From: Cupriavidus necator A5-1
Lineage (GTDB): Bacteria > Pseudomonadota > Gammaproteobacteria > Burkholderiales > Burkholderiaceae
NCBI RefSeq assembly: GCF_000744095.1
Contig: NZ_JQLI01000001.1
Span: 1,054,001-1,118,000 of the forward strand
Direction: 5' to 3'
Length of the DNA: 64,000 bases
The number at the start of each line of letters is the position of its first letter. Positions within the stretch are counted from its first letter, which is position 1. Under the pieces are notes generated by a model, which ran no database searches, was not told the origin of the DNA, and saw only the letters and a list, made by a program, of their open reading frames with translations. Position numbers and translations under genes: made by a program. Positions 1 through 8,743 of the stretch are shown one piece after another.

Positions 1-263
1 GGGGCTGCGTAAGGCCGCCGGCGCCGATATGACACGGTCGCCGTCGGGCCGCTATCCCGGCTTGTCGACCAGAAGTCCAAGCGTCGGGCCTGAGTGTCAA
101 CGCTGCCACTACCGACGCCTGCACCACTGGCTTCACCACTGACGGGATCCGCGTCGCGCATCGCCTCAGCGATGGGAAGCTCCATCTGACCAAGTCCGTC
201 CGTCGCATTGCTCACGACAAGGGGTTCAACCACTTGCTCTGGGGCCAATTCGTTCTCCTTCAT
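1..263 (-). CDS. Hypothetical protein, N-terminal part, cut by the window edge
   Basis: A reading frame opens with ATG at 261-263 on the minus strand and runs without a stop for about 87 codons to the window edge. It starts MKENELAPEQVVEPLVV and later reads LDFWSTSRDSGPTATVSY. I do not recognise the family. It lies directly downstream of the KfrA-like gene on the same strand (94-bp gap), so it may be co-transcribed with it. The N-terminus is acidic and low-complexity, and the last visible residues are arginine-rich. It could be a plasmid maintenance gene, but this rests on position only. Confidence 0.4.
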   Translation of the reverse strand, partial: MKENELAPEQVVEPLVVSNATDGLGQMELPIAEAMRDADPVSGEASGAGVGSGSVDTQARRLDFWSTSRDSGPTATVSYRRRRPYAA

Positions 264-357
264 TGAAGTCACTGCACGTGCAGACGCTTCCTTATCCCAT
301 GGACGGTGAGACCTTGTCTCTTGCGTGTCGTTCGCTTCAGCGGATCGCGTCCCCCGC

Positions 358-1569
358 TCAGTCTTTGCTGTCATCGCTGCCGTCGTTGCCTTCGTCCTGA
401 TTGTTGGGTAGCGCCGCCCCCGGCTCGTCGCCCTGTTCTTCGCCCAGCTCATCCTGCGGAGCGTCCCCCTGACCGTCGCCCTGCTCTTCCGGCGCGGTCG
501 CCGCCGAACTGCCGCCCTTGCGCCGCCTTCCACCAGCGCCACCGCCGTCGCGTTCGCGCGGCGCGACGCGCAGGGTGGCCAGCAGCTGACGCGCGAGCGC
601 CGCTTCCGCTTCGCTGCGCTCGGCCCGGCGCTGCGCCGCCGCGAGTTCCGCCTGCACGGTGTCCAGGTCGCCCGCCGCCTTGCGTTGCGCCTGCTCGGCC
701 ACTGCGAGCCGCTCGGCCAGCGCCACGGCCTGCGCTTCCAGCTTGGCACGGCCCTCCGCCTGCGCCACCGCGGCATCACGCGCCTCGCTGCGTGCCACCG
801 CCAGTTCGGCGCGCAGGTCTTCGGCCGTGTGCTCGCTCTTCTGGCGCGCGGTGCGCTCCTGGTCCAGTTCGCGCAAGCTGCGACGCTCGCTGGCTTCGGC
901 GCGTTCCTGCGCGAGCGTCACCGCCTCGCGCGCCCGCTCGAGCTCCGTCGAGAATTGGGTGCGCAAGGCGTCCAGCTGGCGCCGACCCGCCTCGAGTTCC
1001 GTCCGCCCCGCCTCGAGCCGCGCCTGCGTGGCGGCGTGCGCCAGCCGCTCGGTGGCCAGATCCGCGTGCACGGTGTCGTGCGCCTGCCGGGCTTCCGCCA
1101 GTTGGGCGGCAATGGCCGCCGCGTCCTCGCGCGCGGCGGCCGTCTCCGCGCGCGCCGCATCGCGCTCGGCTTCCGCTTCGCTCGCGGCGTGCCGGGCCTC
1201 CGCGCGCAGCGTGGCGAGTTCCGCCGTCGCGGCCTCGTTGGCCGACTGCCAGATGGTCTGCACCGCCTCGGCGGCGATCTGCTTGAGGGGGTCCGGCAGG
1301 TCCGGATGGTCGATGGTCACGCGGGTGCGCCCGCGCAGTTCCTGCCAGAACCCCTGCAACACCTCGGCGGGCGTGCCCATGCTGCCCTTGCGCACCAGGC
1401 TGTAGAGCTTGTTGGCGGTGGGCGTGATGCCATAGCGGAAGAACAGCAGGCCACAGACCTCGCGATACAGCGCGCGGGTCTCGGGGAAACGGCCGCGCAG
1501 CTCGGCAATGTCGTCGGCCATGGCGGCCTGCAGCGCAGCGTCGGTTAACTCCAGATCGGCGGTAGCCAT
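358..1569 (-). CDS. KfrA-like DNA-binding coiled-coil protein
   Basis: About 403 residues. The first ~100 residues match the KfrA N-terminal DNA-binding style (LTDAALQAAMADDIAELRGR, then GITPTANKLYSLVRKGSMGT). They are followed by about 230 residues of Ala/Glu/Arg-rich heptad sequence, a long coiled coil, and an acidic Asp/Glu/Gly/Gln tail. KfrA proteins are plasmid-encoded repressors that bind their own promoter and build filaments. I chose the ATG at 1567-1569 because the upstream codons cross an AT-rich region with a palindrome at 1599-1613. The gene is divergent from a tyrosine recombinase, and a perfect inverted repeat lies between them. A regulatory or partition-like role for the recombinase module is inferred. 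Family call is good; exact function is unknown. Confidence 0.75.
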   Translation of the reverse strand: MATADLELTDAALQAAMADDIAELRGRFPETRALYREVCGLLFFRYGITPTANKLYSLVRKGSMGTPAEVLQGFWQELRGRTRVTIDHPDLPDPLKQIAAEAVQTIWQSANEAATAELATLRAEARHAASEAEAERDAARAETAAAREDAAAIAAQLAEARQAHDTVHADLATERLAHAATQARLEAGRTELEAGRRQLDALRTQFSTELERAREAVTLAQERAEASERRSLRELDQERTARQKSEHTAEDLRAELAVARSEARDAAVAQAEGRAKLEAQAVALAERLAVAEQAQRKAAGDLDTVQAELAAAQRRAERSEAEAALARQLLATLRVAPRERDGGGAGGRRRKGGSSAATAPEEQGDGQGDAPQDELGEEQGDEPGAALPNNQDEGNDGSDDSKD

Positions 1570-1598
1570 CGGGTAAAAAGTGTGTTTTCGATAATAAA

Positions 1599-1613
1599 TA
1601 TTACTACGTAATA
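1599..1613. promoter_or_regulatory. Inverted repeat TATTAC-tac-GTAATA upstream of the KfrA-like gene
   Basis: Perfect 6-bp arms with a 3-bp centre, about 30 bp upstream of the chosen start codon in an AT-rich stretch unlike the surrounding GC-rich DNA. Position and symmetry fit an autoregulatory operator. Confidence 0.4.
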
Positions 1614-1644
1614 CGCCATATATCAAACACATCATGCCACACTT

Positions 1645-1668
1645 TAGACATAAGTCCGCTTATGTCTA
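1645..1668. promoter_or_regulatory. Inverted repeat TAGACATAAG-tccg-CTTATGTCTA between divergent genes
   Basis: Perfect 10-bp arms around a 4-bp centre, located between the KfrA-like gene and the recombinase and about 53 bp before the recombinase ATG. No T-run follows, so a terminator is unlikely. It is a candidate operator for the KfrA-like protein or a recombinase binding site. Confidence 0.5.
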
Positions 1669-1721
1669 GCCGATAGTGCTATAGTGACGTAAATAGCATG
1701 TGCTTCGGCCGATACCCGCTC

Positions 1722-2975
1722 ATGGAACAGCTCCCTATCAAACCGCTGGAAAGCCTGGCAACCCCGCTGCCCACCCCGCTCGAACGCCTGCAGCTGCCGG
1801 CGGCGCTCTCCGGCGCCGTCGGCAGCAACCGCGCGCCCGCCACCGCCACCCGCATCGCCGCGGCCGACGACCTGGCTGCCGTCACGGCCTGGCTCGCGCG
1901 CTATGCCGACACCCCGGCGACCGTGAGCGCCTACCGCCGCGAGGTCGAGCGGCTGCTGCTGTGGGCCGTGCTGCAGCTCGGCAAGCCGCTGTCATCGCTG
2001 ACCCACGAAGACCTGCTGGTCTATGAACGCTTCCTGGCCGACCCGCAGCCGGCCGCGCGCTGGGTACTGGCCGGCAGCAAGAAGCTCGCACGCCACCACC
2101 CCGACTGGCGCCCGTTTGCGGGGCCGCTGTCGCCCGCCAGCGTGCGCCACGCGCTGGTCATCCTGAATGCGCTCTTTGCCTGGCTGACCGAGGCCGGCTA
2201 TCTGGCCGGCAATCCACTCGCCCTGGCGCGCCGCCGGCGCGCCCCCAGCCGGCCACGCATCACGCGCTACCTGAGCCACGAGCTGTGGGCGACCGTCAAG
2301 GAAACTGTCGAGGCGATGCCGGTCGGCACCGAGCGCGAGCGGCTGCATGCGGCGCGCTGCCGCTGGGTGCTGACGGTGCTCTACCTCGGCGGGCTGCGGG
2401 CCGCCGAGGTGACAGGCACCCCGATGGGGGCGTTCTTCTGTCGGCGCGACGGCTCGGGCGTGGAGCGCTGGTGGCTGGAGGTCACCGGCAAGGGCAACAA
2501 GACCCGGCTGGTGCCGGCCTCCGACGAGTTGGTCGCCGAACTGGCGCGCTACCGCCGCGCCCACGGGCTGGCGCCTACCCCGCAGCCTGGGGAGACGCGC
2601 CCGCTGCTGCTGCCGGTGATCGGCCGCAAGGACCGGCAGCACGACCGGCAGCACGAAGAAAAAGGTCTGTCACGCGGCGCGCTGCACTTGATCCTGAAGG
2701 AGGTGTTCGGCCTGGCGGCCGCCCGCCTGCGGGCGCGTGGGCCCGAGTGGGCGGCGCAGGCCGCGCTGCTGGCCGGCGCCTCGGCCCACTGGCTGCGCCA
2801 CACCGCCGGCTCGCACATGACCGACCAGCAGGTCGACCTGCGCTATGTCAGGGACAATTTTGGGCATGCGTCGATTTCGACGACCAGCGGGTACCTGCAT
2901 AGCGAGGAGGATGCGCGGCACGAGGCCACGCAGGCGCGGCACCGCATCGGTTGGGGCGCTCACAAGAAGGCGTAG
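1722..2975 (+). CDS. Tyrosine recombinase / phage-type integrase
   Basis: About 417 residues with the full catalytic set: Arg226 (GGLRAAEV), His356 and Arg359 (HWLRHTAG), His382 (FGHASIST) and the nucleophile Tyr391 (TSGYLHSEE). A SAM-like core-binding domain occupies roughly residues 55-175 and the catalytic domain 185-400. It cuts and rejoins DNA by a covalent phosphotyrosine intermediate. An upstream ATG at 1698 exists, but 1722 gives the more typical N-terminus (MEQLPIKPLESL). It is divergent from the KfrA-like gene. The 3' half recurs as broken fragments at about 22.76, 44.32 and 56.08 kb, and a more distant relative at 20.3 kb. It is the only intact copy in the window. Confidence 0.88.
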   Translation: MEQLPIKPLESLATPLPTPLERLQLPAALSGAVGSNRAPATATRIAAADDLAAVTAWLARYADTPATVSAYRREVERLLLWAVLQLGKPLSSLTHEDLLVYERFLADPQPAARWVLAGSKKLARHHPDWRPFAGPLSPASVRHALVILNALFAWLTEAGYLAGNPLALARRRRAPSRPRITRYLSHELWATVKETVEAMPVGTERERLHAARCRWVLTVLYLGGLRAAEVTGTPMGAFFCRRDGSGVERWWLEVTGKGNKTRLVPASDELVAELARYRRAHGLAPTPQPGETRPLLLPVIGRKDRQHDRQHEEKGLSRGALHLILKEVFGLAAARLRARGPEWAAQAALLAGASAHWLRHTAGSHMTDQQVDLRYVRDNFGHASISTTSGYLHSEEDARHEATQARHRIGWGAHKKA

Positions 2976-3333
2976 CTCGCACGACCCACATCATTGCTTT
3001 CTGGAAGGCACCCGGTACCTTGCTACGTGGTGTCATCGCGCTGATGACTGCCGCCACGGGAAATCGGTCGCCGCACTGCGAGGTCGGAGTCATCATCACC
3101 CGAAAAGGTCAATATGGCGAATTTCAGGCTTTCTCAGCATATCCCCGTGCGAGTACAAAACCCATCAAGGGAACCACATTCATGTGCCGGCGGTCGGGGC
3201 TTCAAGCGCGTCGGAATTCCCGATAAACCTGTCCGATAGACCTGGAAACACCAGTTCCTCCCGGCCGCACGACCAGCATTCCCGGGAGGGGAGTGCATAA
3301 GCGCCACCAGGAAGGGTTCCAAGCTTGGCTGCT
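2976..3333. other. Intergenic stretch, no gene seen
   Basis: Between the integrase stop and the left end of the IS1634-type element. Short open frames exist on both strands, but none has a recognisable domain or convincing ribosome binding site. Confidence 0.4.
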
Positions 3334-3355
3334 TAGTCCGAACTTTGGCTTCTCA

Positions 3356-3398
3356 AATAGCCGGAATCCGCATCAGCAGTGGGTTCCGGCTATTTTTT
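3356..3398 (+). terminator. Hairpin with T-run inside the left IS end
   Basis: AATAGCCGGAA (3356-3366) pairs perfectly with TTCCGGCTATT (3384-3394) and is followed by a T-run to 3398. This is a textbook rho-independent terminator, placed between the IS end and the transposase. It would block transcription entering the element from outside. Confidence 0.75.
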
Positions 3399-3466
3399 GA
3401 GGCTATTATGTAGCCATGTAAATTAGTATTTATCTATTGTGTTTCGGTAGCTTTGTGCTTGAATAG

Positions 3467-5215
3467 GTGTTCATGTATATCGAACACGTCCCGAACCGCA
3501 ACTCGCCCCCCGCCATCCTGCTGCGCGAGTCCTATCGCGACGGCAACACGGTCAAGAAGCGCACCCTCGCCAATCTCTCGTCGCTGCCCGCCGAGGTCAT
3601 CGAAGGCTTGAAGGTGCTGCTACGCGGTGGCGTCGCGGTGTCGTCCGCCGATGAGGCCTTCGTGATCGAGCGCAGCCTGCCACACGGACACGTGGCCGCC
3701 GTGCTTGGCGCGGCGCGCGCCTGCGGCGCCGAGCAGTGGTTGTCCTCAGCGCCGGCCGCGCTGCGCTCGGTGGTGATGGCACTGCTGGTGGCGCGGGTGG
3801 TGTCCCCCGCGTCCAAGCTCGCCACGCATCGCATGTTGCGCGACGAGACCGCGACCCACTCGCTGTCGCGACTGCTGAAGTTGGGCGACGTCGAACTCGA
3901 GCAGGTCTATGCCGCGCTCGACTGGCTGGGAGACGCTCAGGAAGGCATCGAGAAGCGGCTTGCCAGGCAGCATCTGAGCGGCAGTACGCTGGTGCTCTAT
4001 GACCTCACTTCCACGTGGGTGACGGGACGCTGCTGCGAGCTTGCCGCCCACGGCTACAGCCGCGATGGCAAGCGCGACGATCCCCAGATCGTGTTCGGTC
4101 TGGTTTGCACGCCTGAGGGCTGTCCGGTGGCAGTCGAAGTCTTCGCTGGCAACACCGCCGATCCGGCAACCGTGGCCTCGCAGGTGGACAAGCTCAAGAA
4201 TCGCTATGGCATCGAGAAGCTCGCGTGGGTGGGCGACCGGGGCATGCTCACGCAGGCGCGCATCGACTCGGTCTTGCGCCCGGCTGGCCTGGACTGGGTG
4301 AGCAGCCTGCGCGCGCCGCAGATGGCCGCGCTTGCTCATGAGAAGGGCCCCTTCCAGCCCTCGCTGTTCGATGAGCGCAACCTGCTGGAGGTGACCAGCG
4401 AGGCGTTCCCCGGCGAGCGGCTCATCGTGTGTCGCAATCCGCTACTGGCCGAGGAGCGCAGCCGCAAACGCGAGGCGCTGCTGCAGGCCACCGAAGCCGA
4501 GTTGATGAAGATTACCGACGCGACCACGCGTGCCCGCAACCGCCTCAAGGGCACCGAGGCGATTGCCCTGCGCGTAGGCCGCGTCATCGATCACTTCAGG
4601 ATGGGCAAGCACTTCGAGCTGAGCATCACCGACTCGAGCTTCACGTGGGGGCGCAAGGCCGAACAGATTCAGCAGGAGGCTGCACTCGATGGCCTGTACG
4701 TGGTGCGTACGAGCCTGCCGGCAACGGACCTGTCAGCTGAGGCGGCCGTGACGGCCTACAAGGGGCTGGCAGTGGTGGAGCGGGCCTTCCGTTCGCTCAA
4801 GACGGTCGATCTGCAGGTGCGCCCCGTGTTCCATTGGAACGCCGCGCGCGTGCGCGCTCACGTCTTTCTGTGCATGCTCGCTTATTACGTCGAGTGGCAC
4901 ATGCGCGAGACGTTAAAGCCGATGCTGTTTGACGATGAATACGTCGAGCTTGCGCGTGCGGCCCGGCCTTCGCCAGTGGCCAAGGCACGACGCTCGGACC
5001 AGGCGAAAGCCAAGGACGCCACCAGGCTTGGCGAGGACGGCTTGCCGGTGCACAGCTTCCGCACGTTGCTCGATGATCTGGCCACGCTCGCGTACAACGT
5101 CTGTCACACCCCCCTGAACCCGCAGGCAAAGATCGTCATGATCACGCGGCCGACCCCAGTTCAAGAAAAGGCCTTCCGCCTCCTCAACATCAGCCCCGTC
5201 GCCTGTACCCAGTAA
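3467..5215 (+). CDS. IS1634-family transposase
   Basis: 582 residues, full length for the family. The N-terminus (MYIEHVPNRNSPPAILLRES, then GNTVKKRTLANLSSLP) is the typical IS1634 opening. The DDE triad can be placed at about Asp179 (LYDLTSTW), Asp257 (WVGDRGML) and Glu438 (VVERAFRSLKT), with a beta-strand-rich insertion before the Glu as in IS4-group transposases. The gene sits alone between matching terminal inverted repeats, downstream of a terminator hairpin. Two possible starts lie close together (3467 GTG-like and 3473 ATG). Nothing suggests inactivation. Confidence 0.9.
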   Translation: MFMYIEHVPNRNSPPAILLRESYRDGNTVKKRTLANLSSLPAEVIEGLKVLLRGGVAVSSADEAFVIERSLPHGHVAAVLGAARACGAEQWLSSAPAALRSVVMALLVARVVSPASKLATHRMLRDETATHSLSRLLKLGDVELEQVYAALDWLGDAQEGIEKRLARQHLSGSTLVLYDLTSTWVTGRCCELAAHGYSRDGKRDDPQIVFGLVCTPEGCPVAVEVFAGNTADPATVASQVDKLKNRYGIEKLAWVGDRGMLTQARIDSVLRPAGLDWVSSLRAPQMAALAHEKGPFQPSLFDERNLLEVTSEAFPGERLIVCRNPLLAEERSRKREALLQATEAELMKITDATTRARNRLKGTEAIALRVGRVIDHFRMGKHFELSITDSSFTWGRKAEQIQQEAALDGLYVVRTSLPATDLSAEAAVTAYKGLAVVERAFRSLKTVDLQVRPVFHWNAARVRAHVFLCMLAYYVEWHMRETLKPMLFDDEYVELARAARPSPVAKARRSDQAKAKDATRLGEDGLPVHSFRTLLDDLATLAYNVCHTPLNPQAKIVMITRPTPVQEKAFRLLNISPVACTQ

Positions 5216-5288
5216 TCGACTCGCTCGCGAGCACATAACCGCGAGGAATCAAAGCGTTATGCGCGCCGCGTGCTCAAAGTTCGGTCTA

Positions 5289-5813
5289 GTTGCGCAGTGA
5301 CGCTATGCGTTGTCGTGGTTCCCGTCGCCAAGGCATCGCCCCGCGCCAGGACCGCTCTCGGCCTCCTCACGCTGCTGCCTTGCGGGAGGACTCGCAGGAA
5401 CCACTTCCATCCTCAATGCCCGACTCCGCCGGGGGAGACGCTACTGCCCCTTATCGCCCGAACGACAGAAGGCCCCTGCCACGCGGGAAATTGACTTCGG
5501 CTCCGGGGTGCGGAGCCAAAGTGGGACTATGGGGAGCCGACCATGTCGCTGTCGAGCACCGCTGCCTGCTCAGATGTAGAGCGACTTTCGCCCGTCTAAT
5601 CGCTCAAAAATTGAGAAGTCTGGTGTCTCGGAGTTACCTTGAGCAGCCGCCGGGATTACGCGTACGCTCGAGCTTGCACAAACGACCCCAGAGCATATCC
5701 TCGTCAAGAGTTCTCAGAGAATTTCTCGTCAAGAGTTCTATTTGGTCCAACTCAGCCGGTACTGGACGGCGTCTCCCTAACGGCATTATTCAGGCGACTA
5801 CGGGTGGCAGATC
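5289..5813. other. Intergenic stretch with a short direct repeat, no gene seen
   Basis: No frame here shows a recognisable domain. A 14-bp direct repeat TCGTCAAGAGTTCT occurs at 5701-5714 and again at 5726-5739, upstream of the hybrid kinase, and could be part of its control region. Confidence 0.35.
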
Positions 5814-7412
5814 ATGCGCAGGCAACCGTTGTACCGATCGGCAAAGCTTGCTTCCTCAGCCTCCGGGTTTGAGGAGGGCTTACAGCACTTTAGATTGCTC
5901 GCCGACGGAATACCCCATATCGTACTGACTGCCAATCCGGATGGCTGGATCGACTACTGCAACCAGCGATGGTTCACCTATACAGGACTCACGCTCGAGC
6001 AAACTCAACTTGGCGCCTGGACCGTCGTCATACACCCAGATGATGTGCAAGACACTATCGACCGCTGGAGGAGCGCCGTTGCGAGCGGGTGCGAATATGA
6101 AGTCGGATTTCGTTTGAAAAGAGCATCCGATAGCGTCTATCGATGGCACCTCGCCCGCGGAGCACCTTTTAAAGACGCCGATGGAAAAATCGTAAAGTGG
6201 TTTGCGACCTGCACTGACATTGAGGACCAAAAGCAGGCGCAGGCTGCGGCCGAAAGCGCTAACCGCGCTAAATCAGATTTTCTGTCGAGCATGAGCCATG
6301 AGTTGCGTAGCCCCTTGAATGCGATCCTTGGCTTCGCGCAGTTGATGGCCTCGGATTCACCGCCGCCAACGGCTTCGCAGCAAGCCAGCATCGACCAGAT
6401 TCTGAAGGCGGGATGGCATTTGCTGGAACTGATAAATGAGGTACTGGATCTCGCGAAGATAGAGGCTGGACAGGCGTCGCTGTCGCTGGAGCCGGTTTCC
6501 GTTGCTGAAGCCTTGCATGAATGCCACTCGATGATCGAGCAGCAAACACTCAAACGCGGCATTCGCATGCGTTTTTCATTGCTCGATTTCCCGTGTTTTG
6601 TCCGCGCTGATCGTACCCGGCTGAAGCAGATCCTGCTCAACCTGCTATCCAACGCCATCAAATACAACCGCGACCGGGGAACAGTCGAGGTGCAATGCAC
6701 CGTGACCACAGGGGACCGAGTTCGCGTCAGCGTGCGCGACACCGGCGAGGGATTGCCACCTGATCGGCTGGCGCAACTATTTCAGCCATTCAATCGCCTC
6801 GGGCAAGAAGCCGGCCCCGAGGAAGGCACGGGCATCGGCCTGGTGGTGGCCAAGCGACTGGTCGAACTGATGGGAGGGGCCATCGGCGCCGAAAGTACGG
6901 TAGGCGTCGGCAGCGTATTCTGGGTCGAACTGATTGCTGCAAGCGCCCCGGAAATGACAGGTGTGAGTGCCCAGCCTGCGGCAGCTGCCAACGCGCAAGT
7001 GGAGAACCACTCTACGGTTCATACCCTTCTGTATGTCGAAGACAACCCCGCAAATCTGAAGCTGGTCGAGCAACTGATAGCGCGCCGTGCCGATCTGCGC
7101 CTGCTGACCGCGGTGACCGGGCTCCTCGGCGTCGAGCTCGCGCGCACTTCATTGCCAGAGGTGATCGTGATGGATATCCATCTGCCAGACATCAATGGCG
7201 TCGAAGCACTGGAACTCCTGCGCGAAGACACCACTACGGCGCACATTCCAGTCATCGCTCTCAGCGCAAATGCGATGCCACGCGACATCGAGAAGGGGCT
7301 AAAAGCAGGATTCTTCCGCTACCTGACCAAGCCCATCAAGCTCAATGAGTTTATGGTGGCGCTGGACGCGGCGCTGAAATTGACAGGAAAGGGGGCTGTT
7401 CGGAGCCAATGA
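5814..7412 (+). CDS. PAS-domain hybrid sensor histidine kinase
   Basis: 532 residues. A PAS/PAC sensor covers roughly residues 25-145 (FRLLADGIPHIVLTANPDG). The HisKA domain has phospho-acceptor His162 in SHELRSPLN. The HATPase domain (about 270-390) shows the N box (LLSNAIKYN), G1 (DTGEGLPP) and G2 (GTGIGLVVAKR). A C-terminal receiver domain (about 405-525) has LYVEDNPAN, the phospho-acceptor Asp454 in IVMDIHLPD, and the Lys in YLTKPI. No transmembrane segment is visible, so it should be a cytosolic sensor. No phosphotransfer protein or output regulator is adjacent. A decayed PAS fragment at 22.1-22.5 kb closely resembles its PAC end. The kinase converges on the hydrolase gene at 7431. Confidence 0.9.
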   Translation: MRRQPLYRSAKLASSASGFEEGLQHFRLLADGIPHIVLTANPDGWIDYCNQRWFTYTGLTLEQTQLGAWTVVIHPDDVQDTIDRWRSAVASGCEYEVGFRLKRASDSVYRWHLARGAPFKDADGKIVKWFATCTDIEDQKQAQAAAESANRAKSDFLSSMSHELRSPLNAILGFAQLMASDSPPPTASQQASIDQILKAGWHLLELINEVLDLAKIEAGQASLSLEPVSVAEALHECHSMIEQQTLKRGIRMRFSLLDFPCFVRADRTRLKQILLNLLSNAIKYNRDRGTVEVQCTVTTGDRVRVSVRDTGEGLPPDRLAQLFQPFNRLGQEAGPEEGTGIGLVVAKRLVELMGGAIGAESTVGVGSVFWVELIAASAPEMTGVSAQPAAAANAQVENHSTVHTLLYVEDNPANLKLVEQLIARRADLRLLTAVTGLLGVELARTSLPEVIVMDIHLPDINGVEALELLREDTTTAHIPVIALSANAMPRDIEKGLKAGFFRYLTKPIKLNEFMVALDAALKLTGKGAVRSQ

Positions 7413-7430
7413 AGTGGGACCCTCGAGGAG

Positions 7431-8585
7431 TCAGCTCAGCATGCGGAAGAAATCCCGGACGTCCGTGATGATGGCCTGCGGTTCTTCCCAGGCCGCGAAG
7501 TGTCCGCCGCTGGCGTGATGCCGCCTCTGCCTGAGGTTGTAGTAGCGCTGGGCCCAGCGCCGCGGGGCGCTGCATATTTCCTCCGGCAACACCGAAATGC
7601 CGACTGGGGCCTCGATCACGGGCATGCGGTCGTGTACCGGCGTCCAGGGATCGTGTGCAGCCTCGTAGTAGTAGCGCGCCGACGTGCCGTAGCTCTGCGT
7701 GGCCCAGTAGATCATGATCGTGGTCAGCAGGTCGTCCTTGCTGAAGCAGGTTTCGACGTCGCCGTGGCAATCGCTCCAGCTGCGTTGCTTTTCGAGTACC
7801 CACGCCGCCAGTCCCACTGGTGAATCGTTGAGCGCTGCCGCGATGGTCTGCGGCTTGGTGCTTTGCAGCGCCGAGTAGGCCGACTCGGTGGCGAAGAAGC
7901 CCTGCAGGCGTGCGGCCATCGGCGCTTCGTCGGCGTCGTAGTCTTCGGGCGCGGGCATGCCGCCACTGAACAGGTCCAGCGGCAGCACCATGGGCAAGTG
8001 GACGCCCATCACACGCTCGGGATAGCGGTGCCCCAGGTCGGCCGTGATAAGCGCGCCCCAATCGGCGCCGTGCGCAGCAAATCGCGGATAGCCCAGCCGC
8101 TCCATGAGCTTCACCCAAAGTCCGGAAGTGCGCCAGAAATTGACGCCAGGCTTGCGCAGCGGCGTGGAGAATCCATAGCCAGGCAAAGACGGCACCACCA
8201 GGTCGAAGGCATCGGCGGGATCGCCACCGTGTGAGCGGGGATCGCTGAGGGGGCCGATCACCTTGCGATATTCCCAGAAGGTCCAGGGCCAACCGTGCGA
8301 GAGGATCAGCGGCTTGGGATTGGGACCCTTGCCGCGCACGTGTACAAAGTGGATCGGCACGCCGTCGATCTCGGTGCGGAACTGCGGATACGCGTTGATT
8401 GCGCGTTCCTGCTTGCGCCAGTCGTAGCTGTCGATCCAGTAGGCCACCAGTTCCCTGAGGTAGGCGGTGTTGGTGCCATACTGCCAGCCCTCGTTGGCGA
8501 AGTCGTCGGCCCAGCGCGTGAGCTTGAGACGCGCGTGCAGATCGTTGAGCACTTCATCGGGCACATCGACGCGAAATGGTTCCAT
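7431..8585 (-). CDS. Epoxide-hydrolase-family alpha/beta hydrolase, cytoplasmic
   Basis: 384 residues. The N-terminal EHN cap (about 1-105) precedes an alpha/beta-hydrolase fold. The oxyanion region is HGWP (97-100), the nucleophile is Asp175 in AHGADWGAL, and the catalytic His362 lies in GGHFAAWEEP. Family enzymes open epoxides by an aspartyl ester intermediate; the substrate cannot be read from sequence. No signal peptide is visible. It is a paralogue of the next gene on the same strand, about 160 bp upstream, and may be transcribed with it. The start at 8585 fits the conserved EHN opening (MEPFRVDVPDEVL). Confidence 0.85.
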   Translation of the reverse strand: MEPFRVDVPDEVLNDLHARLKLTRWADDFANEGWQYGTNTAYLRELVAYWIDSYDWRKQERAINAYPQFRTEIDGVPIHFVHVRGKGPNPKPLILSHGWPWTFWEYRKVIGPLSDPRSHGGDPADAFDLVVPSLPGYGFSTPLRKPGVNFWRTSGLWVKLMERLGYPRFAAHGADWGALITADLGHRYPERVMGVHLPMVLPLDLFSGGMPAPEDYDADEAPMAARLQGFFATESAYSALQSTKPQTIAAALNDSPVGLAAWVLEKQRSWSDCHGDVETCFSKDDLLTTIMIYWATQSYGTSARYYYEAAHDPWTPVHDRMPVIEAPVGISVLPEEICSAPRRWAQRYYNLRQRRHHASGGHFAAWEEPQAIITDVRDFFRMLS

Positions 8586-8743
8586 CTCGTCTTTCTCCTG
8601 TGATCTTTGGGCGCATGCGCAACTACCTGGGCGACGGGCAATCCGTCGCTCCGGGCTGCCCGAGGCCCCTTCTTTACCACTGTCAAGGCGGGCTCCGGAA
8701 GCTCCACAGACAATGCTTCATCCATGGAGCTTCCTCGAGCCCG

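Larger units (their letters stand above)
3334..5288 (+). mobile_element. IS1634-family insertion sequence, apparently complete
   Basis: The left end TAGTCCGAACTTTG (3334-3347) is matched in inverted orientation by CAAAGTTCGGTCTA (5275-5288), with one mismatch over 14 bp. Between them lie a strong hairpin and a full-length transposase. I could not see an unambiguous target-site duplication, so the outer limits may be off by a few bases. Total length is about 1.95 kb, normal for the family. Confidence 0.7.

Noticed and set aside
306..1548. Several plus-strand open frames opposite the KfrA-like gene
   Set aside because: Pro/Arg- or Ala/Ser-rich translations mirror the Ala/Glu coiled coil on the other strand.
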